Shown here in pieces: positions 17,332 to 24,992 of a stretch of DNA of 64,000 nt. Source of the DNA: Barnesiella sp. WM24 (GTDB lineage: Bacteria > Bacteroidota > Bacteroidia > Bacteroidales > Muribaculaceae). Location of the stretch: NCBI RefSeq assembly GCF_004570975.1, contig NZ_SPPC01000011.1:62001-126000 (forward strand). Reading direction: 5' to 3'. The notes under the pieces are model-generated. The model was not told the origin of the DNA. It made no database searches and saw nothing but the letters and a program-made list of their open reading frames with translations. Made by a program: the position numbers and the translations under genes. The stretch's first letter is position 1. Each line of letters opens with the position of its first letter.

Positions 17332-17628
17332 TTATTCCTCTCCCGCTGGTGTGAATTTAAGTTCGCAATCGAACATTCCGATATAGTCGGCCTGATCAAT
17401 TATTTCTATATCTCCGGTAATGGCATATCTGCCTTCGGATGTTCTTTCCACATCAAAGTATAATTGGTAATCCATTTCGTCAATGGCTACTGATAGAATT
17501 GAACCGTCCGCAGATGCAATTCGAGCACAGTAAACAGCTATTATTTCTTGGAGGGATCTCGTGGAAATATCTTTTTTGATTTCTACGAGCCTAACAGTCG
17601 CTGATTTTATGATACTATCGATGTCCAT
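17332..17628 (-). CDS. Hypothetical protein, 98 aa
   Basis: Last gene of its operon; start and upstream stop share one base (TAATG), a translational-coupling arrangement. N-terminal half is a long basic helix (TVRLVEIKKDISTRSLQEIIAVY); C-terminal half is an acidic beta segment. No family recognised. Confidence 0.65.
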   Translation of the reverse strand: MDIDSIIKSATVRLVEIKKDISTRSLQEIIAVYCARIASADGSILSVAIDEMDYQLYFDVERTSEGRYAITGDIEIIDQADYIGMFDCELKFTPAGEE

Positions 17629-18080
17629 TAGAAAGTTGGGAATTGGTAATTGGCGAAGAGTGATACCCGCTTTGTCATGATGTCTTTCAATATGGGGATG
17701 AACTCGTTTAACTGTACCGCGATAATCTGAAGCCTTTCACAATCATCCTTATCGAGCATGCTTAGAGCGGGGTTGGACGCAATGTCGCATAGCCCGTTTC
17801 TGATGGCGGACAAATGGAGCAAAGATGTTGCCAAACACATTCTGCCTTGAGGCTCTTCGGGACTCATGCAGTTCGTAAGACCTTCGGCAAGTTTCTTTTG
17901 AGCTTGGTGCGCGGATATCCGTGTTATACCTTTACCCTCGCCGGGCCACCTATGAGCGTGTTGCTCGACGATATACGTTGTGCCGTCAGAAACAAGGTGT
18001 TTAGCTCCTACGATGGTCTTTTTGCGTGGAGCCCGGCGTGTAACTTCGGTGGTTACAATAGTTGTTGTAGTTTCTTTCAT
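17628..18080 (-). CDS. Hypothetical protein, 150 aa
   Basis: Thr-rich N-terminus (MKETTTTIVTTEVTRRAPRK), then a short beta region with IVEQHAHRWPGEGKG and a helical C-terminal half (LLHLSAIRNGLCDIAS ... LDKDDCERLQIIAVQLNEFI). No signal peptide or membrane segment. Unrecognised small phage protein, coupled to the next gene. Confidence 0.6.
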   Translation of the reverse strand: MKETTTTIVTTEVTRRAPRKKTIVGAKHLVSDGTTYIVEQHAHRWPGEGKGITRISAHQAQKKLAEGLTNCMSPEEPQGRMCLATSLLHLSAIRNGLCDIASNPALSMLDKDDCERLQIIAVQLNEFIPILKDIMTKRVSLFANYQFPTF

Positions 18081-18090
18081 ATGTTCGGAT

Positions 18091-18528
18091 TTACATGTGC
18101 TTACGCTGAAAATGCAATGGGAATTCTAGCTTCGAGAGAATGTGCTGATACGCCCGGACTTCTCCGAGGGCAATGGCTCTGCGTTCGCTCTGGGTGCGTC
18201 CGAGGTCGATATCTCCGTTTTTAAAGCTCTCGGTGGATCTCGCATCCCAGATCTGCCTGTCTTTCTCGCTCTTATGGAGCATTTGTTTGATATAATCAAG
18301 CAAAGGGGCGTCAGCCTCTTTGCCATTTTGGTAAAGATAGATTTTCATGGTTTCACTGCACATCCATTGGCAATTGGATAAGTTGAAGCCATACTTTTCT
18401 TCGAGCGTAATGAGAAAATCTTCAAACGACTCATACTTTTGTGATTCTTCCACTTCTTCGGATGTGAGGTGGATGATATTAAGGATTCCTTGTGTGAAAT
18501 CAAAAATGTAAACATAGTTCGTTTCCAT
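18091..18528 (-). CDS. Hypothetical protein, 145 aa
   Basis: Begins METNYVYIFDFTQGILNIIHL, then an acidic helix and a segment NCQWMCSETMKIYLYQNG; the C-terminal half is charged and helical (HKSEKDRQIWDARSTESFK ... RRAIALGEVRAYQHILSKL). It abuts the preceding gene (1 bp). Not recognised. Confidence 0.6.
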   Translation of the reverse strand: METNYVYIFDFTQGILNIIHLTSEEVEESQKYESFEDFLITLEEKYGFNLSNCQWMCSETMKIYLYQNGKEADAPLLDYIKQMLHKSEKDRQIWDARSTESFKNGDIDLGRTQSERRAIALGEVRAYQHILSKLEFPLHFQRKHM

Positions 18529-18529
18529 A

Positions 18530-18994
18530 TTATTCGTGATTATGATCTTCTGTATTTATCAGCTCCAATGCAGATTTTATGCCTTCACTCAACGCTTGCT
18601 CATATTTTGACATTAGAACGTTGCCTATGGGGCCGGGAGTCATAATGCCGATTTTGCTGATACGAATTATAGAATAGTTCCATCCTGTATGTCGGTAAGT
18701 TCTCTCTGTCTTTAAAAATTCACCTTCTGGACACAAGGCTACATCATAGCCTTTCTTCTCTCTCAACCACTTCTGAGCCTGCGCCAAAGTTGGAGCTGAA
18801 GCGCCAACTTCAATGTAACCACTTTTATTATAGTCAAAATAGGCGGTACAATCACAGTCTGCATTTTCATGCATTCCCTCTTCCCAAAGCTTACCATTTT
18901 TATCATATACATGATTTACTTCTAAATCAAACCCCGCCTTCTTCAGCGCAAGGGCGAGGGGGTAGGAAACGTAGTCTTCGGTGTTCATAGCCAT
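18530..18994 (-). CDS. Phage hypothetical protein, 154 aa
   Basis: Start MAMNTEDYVSYPLALALKKAGF with KDNGKLWEEG-like loop, then APTLAQAQKWLREKKGYDV and a Tyr/Trp strand (RHTGWNYSIIRI). This arrangement (short LAxxLKxxGF helix, then PTLxxAxKWLREKxxxxV) recurs in small Bacteroidota phage proteins. Function unknown; probably a compact alpha/beta protein. Confidence 0.65.
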   Translation of the reverse strand: MAMNTEDYVSYPLALALKKAGFDLEVNHVYDKNGKLWEEGMHENADCDCTAYFDYNKSGYIEVGASAPTLAQAQKWLREKKGYDVALCPEGEFLKTERTYRHTGWNYSIIRISKIGIMTPGPIGNVLMSKYEQALSEGIKSALELINTEDHNHE

Positions 18995-19269
18995 TCAACT
19001 TTATTATCGGTGATGTAATAATGCGACTTGCAGGGGAGATTGAAACTGCCGACAGAGGGGCGCATGGTAACGCCTGACAGCCTTTCGGTCAGCGTCCAAA
19101 ACATTCCATCACGGCGACCATATGGCAATACTACTACATTGCCACACCCGCAGGCGCAAAGATGCGCAGTGGTAAGATATACTCGGCTGATATACAGCAC
19201 ACCCTCTTTCATTTCTGATTTTGAGGGCATAGTGCCGACATATTCGGGCTTTAATTTATTTATTCTCAT
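18985..19269 (-). CDS. DUF6527-like zinc-site protein
   Basis: 94 residues with the sequence GVLYISRVYLTTAHLCACGCGN ... FWTLTERLSGVTMRPSVGSF-NLPCKSHYYI. The order ...EGVLYIS...A-H-L-C-x-C-G-C-G...W-T-L...P-S-(I/V)-G...PC-x-S-H-Y is the DUF6527 pattern; His/Cys residues likely bind zinc. In bacteria this family occurs next to ubiquitin-like conjugation genes, but none is seen here. It overlaps its neighbours by 10-14 bp. Confidence 0.7.
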   Translation of the reverse strand: MRINKLKPEYVGTMPSKSEMKEGVLYISRVYLTTAHLCACGCGNVVVLPYGRRDGMFWTLTERLSGVTMRPSVGSFNLPCKSHYYITDNKVEWL

Positions 19270-19444
19270 TATCTTTCTTCTTTTTGGGTTCGTAGTCGGG
19301 GCAGATACCTAGGCAGGGTTCACATATAAAATCGGGAGTAGCCCTGCGCGGACGATAGACAGCCTTGATTGCTATTGCGCATCTTCCTCTGCGCCAATGC
19401 ACACACTGCTTTGGTTTCTGCGGTCGGTCAGTCGGGTTTTTCAT
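19256..19444 (-). CDS. Small Cys-rich protein, 62 aa
   Basis: Sequence has CVHWRRGRCA and CEPCLGICPDYEP, four or five Cys suited to a small zinc or disulfide site, and a Lys-rich tail. Overlaps the previous gene by 14 bp. Unrecognised. Confidence 0.5.
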   Translation of the reverse strand: MKNPTDRPQKPKQCVHWRRGRCAIAIKAVYRPRRATPDFICEPCLGICPDYEPKKKKDNENK

Positions 19445-19447
19445 ATC

Positions 19448-19756
19448 TTAACTTTTTTCTGTAAATTCATCATAAAGCCAAATCTCGACATCGCCATTGC
19501 GATAATCGAATGACCGTATCACGCCTGCAAGCAGTGCCTTATCCCCGGCATCGAAATTATACAGTTTCTGCGGCAGCGTGTATTCGCCTTTTTGTATGGG
19601 ACAATACGGAGAACCGTCTGTCGAACCATAGGAAAAGCCATGTTCGTGAAGCCATCCCTGCGCGTCCCACATCGCTCTGAATGTTTCGTCACAGCCGTTG
19701 AATACCTTTTTGAACTTAGGCACTTGTGGACGGTACTGTTTATTTCGTTTCCTCAT
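19448..19756 (-). CDS. Hypothetical protein, 102 aa
   Basis: Basic N-terminus (MRKRNKQYRPQVPKFKKV), then RAMWDAQGWLHEHGFSYGSTDGSPYCPIQKG and a C-terminal strand DVEIWLYDEF. The central motif looks like the small alpha/beta proteins of Bacteroidota phages. Function unknown. Confidence 0.6.
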   Translation of the reverse strand: MRKRNKQYRPQVPKFKKVFNGCDETFRAMWDAQGWLHEHGFSYGSTDGSPYCPIQKGEYTLPQKLYNFDAGDKALLAGVIRSFDYRNGDVEIWLYDEFTEKS

Positions 19757-20028
19757 TCCACACCTCCTTCCTTATGGCACGGGCAGTACCATTCAGGCTT
19801 CGGGAATCTGCTTGAAAAGGTTATTTCCTTAACGTCTTCCACAAAGTCGAAATCCTCCACCTCCGGCCATAGGCTTCTTATCTCATCTTCGCTTTCGGCA
19901 TAAGCTATGAGAATAAAACTATCGGCATTTTCGCCAGAACACCAGTATGGGTATCTAATAGGCCATACGACCGGGCGATAATCATAGCCGCAAGCCTCTT
20001 TATCTAAATAGAATCTAAAACGTTTCAT
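19753..20028 (-). CDS. Hypothetical protein, 91 aa
   Basis: Start placed at MKRFRFYLDKEACGY (20028) because the 29 codons upstream overlap the previous gene's coding region. Contains YDYRPVVWPIRYPYWCSGENADSF and an acidic WPEVEDFDFVEDV strand. Unrecognised. Confidence 0.55.
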   Translation of the reverse strand: MKRFRFYLDKEACGYDYRPVVWPIRYPYWCSGENADSFILIAYAESEDEIRSLWPEVEDFDFVEDVKEITFSSRFPKPEWYCPCHKEGGVE

Positions 20029-20029
20029 A

Positions 20030-20248
20030 TTATTGGTTATTTGATTGTTTGTTATGGCAGGGGCAGTCGGGGTCGTGGGTGATGCCTGTTGAGCCGTTGG
20101 CATGAACCAGCACATAGCTGTGACCGCGATAATCAGCCTTACTGATATAATCTTGATTGTTGCTGATTGCGTAGTAGATGTTTAATCCTGCACCGACAAA
20201 CCCGGCTATGATAATGACGGCTGCGAGGATGGTTGTAAGGTGTTTCAT
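20030..20248 (-). CDS. Small single-pass membrane protein
   Basis: 72 residues: one N-terminal transmembrane helix (LTTILAAVIIIAGFVGAGL) followed by a short polar domain with GHSYVLVHANGSTG and a terminal HDPDCPCH. This layout (TM helix, HSYV strand, H-D-P-D-C-x-C-H end) recurs in Bacteroidota phages. The terminal Cys/His cluster could bind metal; role unknown. Confidence 0.65.
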   Translation of the reverse strand: MKHLTTILAAVIIIAGFVGAGLNIYYAISNNQDYISKADYRGHSYVLVHANGSTGITHDPDCPCHNKQSNNQ

Positions 20249-20847
20249 TTTATCAATTCAAATTCGTAAACAAATACATAGGGGTTGCTCTCAAATGTTC
20301 CTTTGCCGGATATGCGGTCTATCAAGGCGGCGTAGGCTTCGCGGGGAGTTCTCGGCATATCTCTCCATTCAAACATTTCAAAACCGTCTGCCATGTCATA
20401 TTTGAATAGTTCTCTATCTTTAGTCCACTTGCAGACACCCTCGGCGATACAATCCTCATCGGAAATATCCTGCAAACGCTCCACACGAACGTTGGCGATG
20501 CGGATTTGGTGGGGCATGAGGTCGGCTCGGACAAATAGCTTATTAAACCACCCCATGTCAGCAGGAATGGATATAGGGTTGAGGATAAAGTCTCTATATC
20601 TTTGCGCCACGGCTACGACCTCGCCAACTCTGTAGGGCAGCTTGCCAATCTCCTCTACAAAGAAGTAATGTTGTAAAACATCTTTATCGTTTGCAAATAC
20701 ATCAAATGTTTCGTTGAAGTACGCTATCGCAAACTCACATGCCTTATCTAAGTCTTTTTGAGGAACTATCCGCCTCGTCTGCGTCTTCCGACCGCTCAAC
20801 ACGGCTTCGGTGAGTCCGAATTTATCTGAGAACATTATCTTTTTCAT
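20245..20847 (-). CDS. ASCH domain protein
   Basis: 200 residues. ASCH proteins are PUA-like RNA/nucleotide-binding domains frequent in phages. Seen here: KIMFSDKFGLTEAVLSGRKTQTRR (start of ASCH, with KTxTRR), a VGEVVAVAQRYRDF strand and NVRVERLQDISDEDCIAEGV, the typical ASCH motif. Ends FVYEFELIK. The upstream leader (GAAGAAGAAGC before ATG) is shared with the gene at 32803. Another ASCH-like gene is at 55825. Confidence 0.85.
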   Translation of the reverse strand: MKKIMFSDKFGLTEAVLSGRKTQTRRIVPQKDLDKACEFAIAYFNETFDVFANDKDVLQHYFFVEEIGKLPYRVGEVVAVAQRYRDFILNPISIPADMGWFNKLFVRADLMPHQIRIANVRVERLQDISDEDCIAEGVCKWTKDRELFKYDMADGFEMFEWRDMPRTPREAYAALIDRISGKGTFESNPYVFVYEFELIK

Positions 20848-20862
20848 TGCTTCTTCTTCGGT

Positions 20863-21141
20863 TTAATGTTTTGGATCTTTCCCGCAGGTTGCGCACATAT
20901 ACCCGTCAGGATTAAGCTCTCCGCAATGCATACATTCCACTTTATTTAGCGCCCAATTAGAGAAATAGCGTCTGTATTTGCACAACTGCTCATATTCTTC
21001 ACGGTCAATGGTCACTTCCTTCGCTTTCTCCACCTTGAAGTCAAGCTCGTAGGGGTGATAATGAGCGTTATCGCTGCTGTAGCCGAATATGCCAGGCGTA
21101 ACCTCAATCACCTTGCCGTCTGATTTTCTTATTGCTTTCAT
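20863..21141 (-). CDS. Small zinc-ribbon protein, 92 aa
   Basis: N-terminal part: MKAIRKSDGKVIEVTPGIFGY ... YELDF, an entry sequence that also occurs in the protein at 30070-30429. C-terminus CMHCGELNPDGYMCATCGK is a CxxC-x9-CxxC zinc ribbon. Probably a nucleic-acid or protein-binding adaptor; unproven. Confidence 0.65.
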   Translation of the reverse strand: MKAIRKSDGKVIEVTPGIFGYSSDNAHYHPYELDFKVEKAKEVTIDREEYEQLCKYRRYFSNWALNKVECMHCGELNPDGYMCATCGKDPKH

Positions 21142-21524
21142 ATCTCTCTTATTTTACCATATTTGTGTTGCTCAAAATAAGGGCATTTCTCTTTGGGAGT
21201 CGGCATAGCTTCCCATTCTTCTTCTGTGAGTGCAATGTATGTGTCCTCGCTCACATGAATGTTTGCGAACAGTCTGCAATCCTTATCGGGGTGTGTGCAT
21301 TTATTGGGATAGAATTGCTTTGTATAGCATTGTTCTCCAAAATAGGAATCAACCCATATTTTCACCTCCTCTCTATCGTCTGCGTTTTGATAAAATTTGC
21401 AGTCATAGCACAGCGGACGTACAAGTGGATTCTTAGTGCATTGAGGCTCATGCTTGCGGCAGTTGTAGTCACGCATGAACAGTTTGCCGCAGTGCTGACA
21501 TCTGTATGCTGTCACTTGTTTCAT
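21138..21524 (-). CDS. Zinc-finger protein, 128 aa
   Basis: N-terminal C2H2-like finger (YRCQHCGKLFMRDYNCRKHEPQC), then CYDCKFY, KCTHPDKDC and KCPYF Cys pairs, and an acidic helix EEEWEAMPTP. Multiple zinc sites. Overlaps the next gene by 4 bp (ATGA-type coupling). Confidence 0.65.
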   Translation of the reverse strand: MKQVTAYRCQHCGKLFMRDYNCRKHEPQCTKNPLVRPLCYDCKFYQNADDREEVKIWVDSYFGEQCYTKQFYPNKCTHPDKDCRLFANIHVSEDTYIALTEEEWEAMPTPKEKCPYFEQHKYGKIREI

Positions 21525-21583
21525 ACTCCTGTCATTTATCGGTTTCGTTAATGGTGTCAGGATCTCCTTTTAGAAGTCGTGAA

Positions 21584-21739
21584 TTAGTCTAACGTAAACT
21601 CATCTTCGTAGACCCAAATATGCTTGCCGGAGCCACAGATTTCTACTTCCCACTTATACATCGTGGGCCAATACTCAATTAGCACTATATTTCGGTAGCC
21701 GAGGTACGGAACCTTGAGGGTTGCTGATTTTCCTTCCAT
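21584..21739 (-). CDS. Small protein of 51 aa
   Basis: Continuous reading frame from ATG (21737-21739) to TAA (21584-21586), beginning MEGKSATLKVPYLGYRNIV and ending VYEDEFTLD; beta-rich. The gap between two well-packed genes (218 bp) would otherwise be empty, and the start lies 3 bp past the next gene's stop direction, as elsewhere in this operon. Sequence pattern suggests a small SH3-like beta domain, but no family is recognised. Confidence 0.6.
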   Translation of the reverse strand: MEGKSATLKVPYLGYRNIVLIEYWPTMYKWEVEICGSGKHIWVYEDEFTLD

Positions 21740-21742
21740 ATA

Positions 21743-21946
21743 TTAGTTCTGGTTTGTGGTGTCTGCTGTCTGTTCCGATGATTGTGCCGTCAGCTCATCG
21801 GGCTTGAATGACGTTATGATGTCGATAATATTGTGAATCCTCGCCAACTCAGGAATATCTACGCGAGGACTGTCAGCTAACTCGGAGCAGATTTTGAACA
21901 CTGGTACAGCTAGCGATTCGTACTGCTCAACTGTTAATTTCTTCAT
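21743..21946 (-). CDS. Hypothetical protein, 67 aa
   Basis: Helical, start MKKLTVEQYESLAVPVFKI, with HNIIDIITSFKPDEL later; polar Gln/Thr tail. Overlaps the upstream gene by 4 bp. Unrecognised. Confidence 0.6.
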   Translation of the reverse strand: MKKLTVEQYESLAVPVFKICSELADSPRVDIPELARIHNIIDIITSFKPDELTAQSSEQTADTTNQN

Positions 21947-22212
21947 TCGTTGATAATGTCTATGAATGGTTTGTAATATTCTATTCCTTCGATGAGCACG
22001 ACCTTTCCGGCCGGGGCTCGTTCGTCGCAGCCGTGGAAGAATCCAGCGAGGAATCCTTTCTGCTCTTCTTCGCTGTCGAAATCCATTGATTCTACTGATA
22101 GGTAGCTCTCTTCTGCAATATAATTGCGAAATCCGTCCACATCATTATCGTTGATAAGTTCTTCGGCTCTGCTGTCTTTGATAATGTAGATTGTATTCTT
22201 TCCCATAGTCAA
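21943..22212 (-). CDS. Hypothetical protein, 89 aa
   Basis: MTMGKNTIYIIKDSRAEELIND then acidic strands (FRNYIAEESYLSVESMDFDSE) and GFLAGFFHGCDERAPAGKVVLIEG. Compact alpha/beta protein. GFLxGxxYGxDERAP is a recurring motif in small Bacteroidota phage proteins. Function unknown. Confidence 0.65.
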   Translation of the reverse strand: MTMGKNTIYIIKDSRAEELINDNDVDGFRNYIAEESYLSVESMDFDSEEEQKGFLAGFFHGCDERAPAGKVVLIEGIEYYKPFIDIINE

Positions 22213-22682
22213 TAGTGGGGGTCTATGTAATGGTCCTGGTAGTGTAACAGAAGTCTTATCCCGTCTTTAGAATGCTGTCCTTCGAGAATCCACTTGCCGT
22301 TGGTTCGTTTCGTGAATATATGCTCTCCGCCCTCTAATTCGGGGAGTATTTCATAGTCGCCGGCATAGTATTCTATACATCTAACCTGGTTATATCTGAC
22401 AGCAACTTTTTTAGGACTGATGACTTCAACTACAGTTGCAGCTCTACGGTCTGAGTGGAAGTACATGGTACAGGGAAGCCCAACGCGTGGAATAAGAGCT
22501 GATATAGCTTCGTTTTCCCTGCGGGTTTTGTTCTCTCGCCATACTGTATAACGATGTCCGATTTCAGCTCTCACTTCGGGATCATCATGGAAAGCTTTCC
22601 ATTCCGCATTATCGCGGTCGTGAAATGGATATTCCTCTGCCTTTATTGCTTCGTAACGAGCAAAGCTTTCCTCGCTGGTCAT
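22209..22682 (-). CDS. Hypothetical protein, 157 aa
   Basis: N-terminal charged helices (EAIKAEEYPFHDRDNAEWKA), then beta strands with GLPCTMYFHSDRRAATVVEVISPKKVAVRYNQV, which looks like a small SH3-type barrel, and a His-rich end (HYQDHYIDPHY). Overlaps both neighbours by 4 bp. Unknown role. Confidence 0.6.
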   Translation of the reverse strand: MTSEESFARYEAIKAEEYPFHDRDNAEWKAFHDDPEVRAEIGHRYTVWRENKTRRENEAISALIPRVGLPCTMYFHSDRRAATVVEVISPKKVAVRYNQVRCIEYYAGDYEILPELEGGEHIFTKRTNGKWILEGQHSKDGIRLLLHYQDHYIDPHY

Positions 22683-22936
22683 ATATTGTCTTCTACGAAT
22701 TTGATAATCTCTGCCTCAGGCTTTTCTGCAACATCATCCGGTATGTAGAAGAATATCGACTCGTCAATATGTTCAGCCTCGGTATCTCGCCAATCCCAAT
22801 CTGGCAAAAGCTCGGACTGCAGAGATTCAACGCTGATATTTACATTCTCCTTTTCTCCCTCGACTATTATGTCAAGGGAGAATACCGGGTACTTCTTTCC
22901 TCGGTATCCTATTGTATTTGTCGGTTCCATAATCAC
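22679..22936 (-). CDS. Hypothetical acidic protein, 85 aa
   Basis: Begins MIMEPTNTIGYRGKKYPVFSL, followed by very acidic beta/alpha segments (EGEKENVNISVESLQSEL; ESIFFYIPDDVAEKPEAEII). Low pI small proteins in this region may mimic DNA, but this is speculation. Confidence 0.55.
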   Translation of the reverse strand: MIMEPTNTIGYRGKKYPVFSLDIIVEGEKENVNISVESLQSELLPDWDWRDTEAEHIDESIFFYIPDDVAEKPEAEIIKFVEDNI

Positions 22937-23142
22937 ATTCTATAATACATTAAGCGGAAGTCGGATGCAGTCTCAGAGCAGAAGTCCGGTACGGTATCAA
23001 GGTCTTTTCCGTAATTAGAGCCTTCTTGATAGTAGAACTCTGCGTATTCTTTTTCCCATGGATCGAGTTTGTATCCAACTGCATTCTCGATTGCCTTGAA
23101 ATTAACCTTTCCACTTTCGGGATTATAATATTTATTTGCCAT
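22933..23142 (-). CDS. Hypothetical protein, 69 aa
   Basis: Small acidic protein, Tyr rich: YYNPESGKVNFKAIENAVGY ... WEKEYAEFYYQEG. Overlaps the next gene by 4 bp. Unrecognised. Confidence 0.55.
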   Translation of the reverse strand: MANKYYNPESGKVNFKAIENAVGYKLDPWEKEYAEFYYQEGSNYGKDLDTVPDFCSETASDFRLMYYRM

Positions 23143-23145
23143 TGC

Positions 23146-23448
23146 TCAGTTATTTTTTATGTTACATTCTGCGACCGAAAACAAGTCGGATTCAGTCTTT
23201 AGGATGGTGAATACTTTGAACACCTGGTGTTTCCAGAATTCATAATCTCTTTGGAACTCTTCAGGTTCTTCTACCCTGAATGATGTTCCGTTCTTGCGGT
23301 AGAACCATTGCGCAGTCTGTCCGACTTTCATTTTGTCTATAAGTTCAAAGTCGTCATAGATGTCGCTGAAGAATCCTTCCATTTTCGGACATGCCTCGTT
23401 CAGCATAGCCTTTTTCAAATCTTCGGTGGTGTATTCCTGGTCAATCAT
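23146..23448 (-). CDS. Hypothetical protein, 100 aa
   Basis: Helical start (YTTEDLKKAMLNEACPKMEGFF), then VGQTAQWFYRKNGTSFRVEEPEEFQRDYEF. Ends in a short polar segment. Overlaps the upstream gene by 8 bp. Unrecognised. Confidence 0.55.
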   Translation of the reverse strand: MIDQEYTTEDLKKAMLNEACPKMEGFFSDIYDDFELIDKMKVGQTAQWFYRKNGTSFRVEEPEEFQRDYEFWKHQVFKVFTILKTESDLFSVAECNIKNN

Positions 23449-23776
23449 TTCCTTCGAAGTCTTTTGCGTAGTTATCTATATAATCGCCGGTCCATTTGAT
23501 GTCCGAGAATTTGAGGCGGGCTATCGGGTTGAACGGTATTTCGGGATGGTCGAACTCAAAGAGATAGTCCCACCGGCCATCATCGCCTAATACGTTGCCG
23601 GTGATTCTGTGGCAGCCTGTGATGTTTTTCCCAGGCGCAAACTCGGTATCTTCTTGGAAGAATTTATTCGCTTCGTCCCAATCCTGGTCTTCGGGTACTA
23701 TGAGACATAGGACTACGACGGTGTTGCTGATATCCATATTGCGGAGGTCAGCGAATGAAATTGGGGTTGTGTTCAT
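23441..23776 (-). CDS. Hypothetical protein, 111 aa
   Basis: Start placed at MNTTPISFADLRNMD (23776) because a longer frame would run into the previous gene. Beta strand NTVVVLCLIVPEDQDWDEA followed by an acidic helix and DGRWDYLFEFDHPEIPFNP. Unrecognised. Confidence 0.5.
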   Translation of the reverse strand: MNTTPISFADLRNMDISNTVVVLCLIVPEDQDWDEANKFFQEDTEFAPGKNITGCHRITGNVLGDDGRWDYLFEFDHPEIPFNPIARLKFSDIKWTGDYIDNYAKDFEGND

Positions 23777-23781
23777 TGTCT

Positions 23782-24207
23782 TTATAAATTTTGAGCAAGC
23801 CACTCTAAATCGTGGTTGTTGAGAGAGTAGCCGAATTTTATTTTGCGACGGATGACTTCTTTATCGCCAATTATCTCGGCTGCTTTTTCGTAAATTTGCT
23901 TCTTAGTCGATGAGTCAGATGAAGTGCTGGCTTGGTCAATGAGGAAATCAACCATCGTATCCTTCTGTTGTCGTAAATCCTCGACTTCATTTTCTCTTTC
24001 ATCGAGCAAACCCTTTAAAATTCGGACCTCGGATCGAGCCTTGGTGGCTTCGTGGCAGTTCTCGAAAATGTTGACATCGCAGTCTATGGGGAAGTCCTTG
24101 CGGATATTCTCGCACATCGCGTCAATGGTTTCAGGCTTGAATACCTGCGCGAAATATGTATCACCTTTGAGAGACTGGAGCAGTTCGATTTCTTGTGTGG
24201 CAGTCAT
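23782..24207 (-). CDS. Helical protein with coiled coil, 141 aa
   Basis: MTATQEIELLQSLKGDTYFAQ, then a helical centre with EATKARSEVRILKGLLDERENEVEDLRQQKDTM (coiled-coil heptads) and a terminal segment. Likely self-associating. No family recognised. Confidence 0.6.
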   Translation of the reverse strand: MTATQEIELLQSLKGDTYFAQVFKPETIDAMCENIRKDFPIDCDVNIFENCHEATKARSEVRILKGLLDERENEVEDLRQQKDTMVDFLIDQASTSSDSSTKKQIYEKAAEIIGDKEVIRRKIKFGYSLNNHDLEWLAQNL

Positions 24208-24211
24208 ATCT

Positions 24212-24556
24212 TCATCGGGCGGCTATATTCAACAATTCTTCTTCCATTTCAGAAAGGAATACCTTACGCTCTGTTTCGCTAATGAATCGGTTTACCATGT
24301 AGGTCGCTCTACTGAAGACATCTAGCAGTTCCTTGATTACTTTATGCGAAGCCACTGCTATAACCGTTGAGGGATTAAGACCGTTTGCGGTCCATACTTT
24401 GTCGCAAGGTTTCCATCCGTGGCACTGGTGGCGAATCCCGAATCCGCCCTCTGTCGTTTTGAATATTATCACATTCTTACCTTCGAGCTCGTAGTTTGCC
24501 ATGTCGAGCCAATCTTTCATTTCTCGGTAGTAAAGTGTTACTTTCTTGAGTTTCAT
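24212..24556 (-). CDS. First gene of element-A operon, 114 aa, hypothetical
   Basis: MKLKKVTLYYREMKDWLDMANYEL, then IIFKTTEGGFGIRHQCHGWKPCDKVWTANGLNPSTVIAVASHKV. A Cys/His-containing small protein. It starts the operon that ends at the terminator at 17259. The ATG is preceded by 88 bases identical to those before the gene at 28480. Confidence 0.6.
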   Translation of the reverse strand: MKLKKVTLYYREMKDWLDMANYELEGKNVIIFKTTEGGFGIRHQCHGWKPCDKVWTANGLNPSTVIAVASHKVIKELLDVFSRATYMVNRFISETERKVFLSEMEEELLNIAAR

Positions 24557-24660
24557 TGTCGTTTCAGTTTTGATTAAAACATCTTATTTGCATATACAAA
24601 GATAGTCAAAAATAATCATATATGCAACTATTTGGGAGATTATTTTAATCAAATTTGCAA
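24557..24660 (-). promoter_or_regulatory. Promoter/operator element A
   Basis: On the minus strand the -7 box TATCTTTG (24604-24597) matches TAnnTTTG. It is flanked by the inverted repeat TTGCATATA / TATATGCAA (24627-24619 and 24596-24588). A second TTGCA...TGATTAAAA block lies upstream (24660-24640), and the leader GCAAATAAGAT...AATCAAAA runs to the ATG. This is the clearest copy of a repeated operator family; 24554-24641 is identical to 28696-28783. Confidence 0.85.
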
Positions 24661-24682
24661 TTTTAATCGGGCGAATGATTAT

Positions 24683-24725
24683 TAAAAGCGAAAGGACGAG
24701 CCGCAGTAATATGACTCGCCCTTCG
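24683..24725 (-). terminator. Terminator after 24729-24992
   Basis: On the minus strand GCGAAGGGCGAGTC pairs with GGCTCGTCCTTTCGC (one bulged T, one G-U), followed by TTTTAATAAT. Starts just after the stop of the 87-residue gene. Confidence 0.75.
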
Positions 24726-24728
24726 CAA

Positions 24729-24992
24729 TTAAATATCAGTTTCATCGAAAGCCGGATTTAGCGGCTCTTTGGTGACAAGCAACGCTCCATTTTTAATGTC
24801 ACATTGTCTACCGAAGCCATAATAGCCCGTAAGACTTTTGTAGCCCCAATCGGATACCACGCCTTTCTCAAGTAATTTGTCGGCAAACTCCGTGAATTTA
24901 TCCTCGTCTGAAAAGATGCCGACAATTCTAAGGCTATCATTTGTGAGCCAAGGATCTCCGGATTGGAGAATGATTACTTCTTTTTGGTCCAT
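24729..24992 (-). CDS. Hypothetical protein, 87 aa
   Basis: MDQKEVIILQSGDPWLTNDSLRIVGIFSDEDKFTEFADKLLEKGVVS: a small alpha/beta protein, with the pattern VxIVxSxDxWLSxxSxxLxGIFSxxxKAxxFxxKLxxxG seen in other phage small proteins. Last gene of the operon, overlaps the upstream gene by 19 bp. Confidence 0.6.
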   Translation of the reverse strand: MDQKEVIILQSGDPWLTNDSLRIVGIFSDEDKFTEFADKLLEKGVVSDWGYKSLTGYYGFGRQCDIKNGALLVTKEPLNPAFDETDI

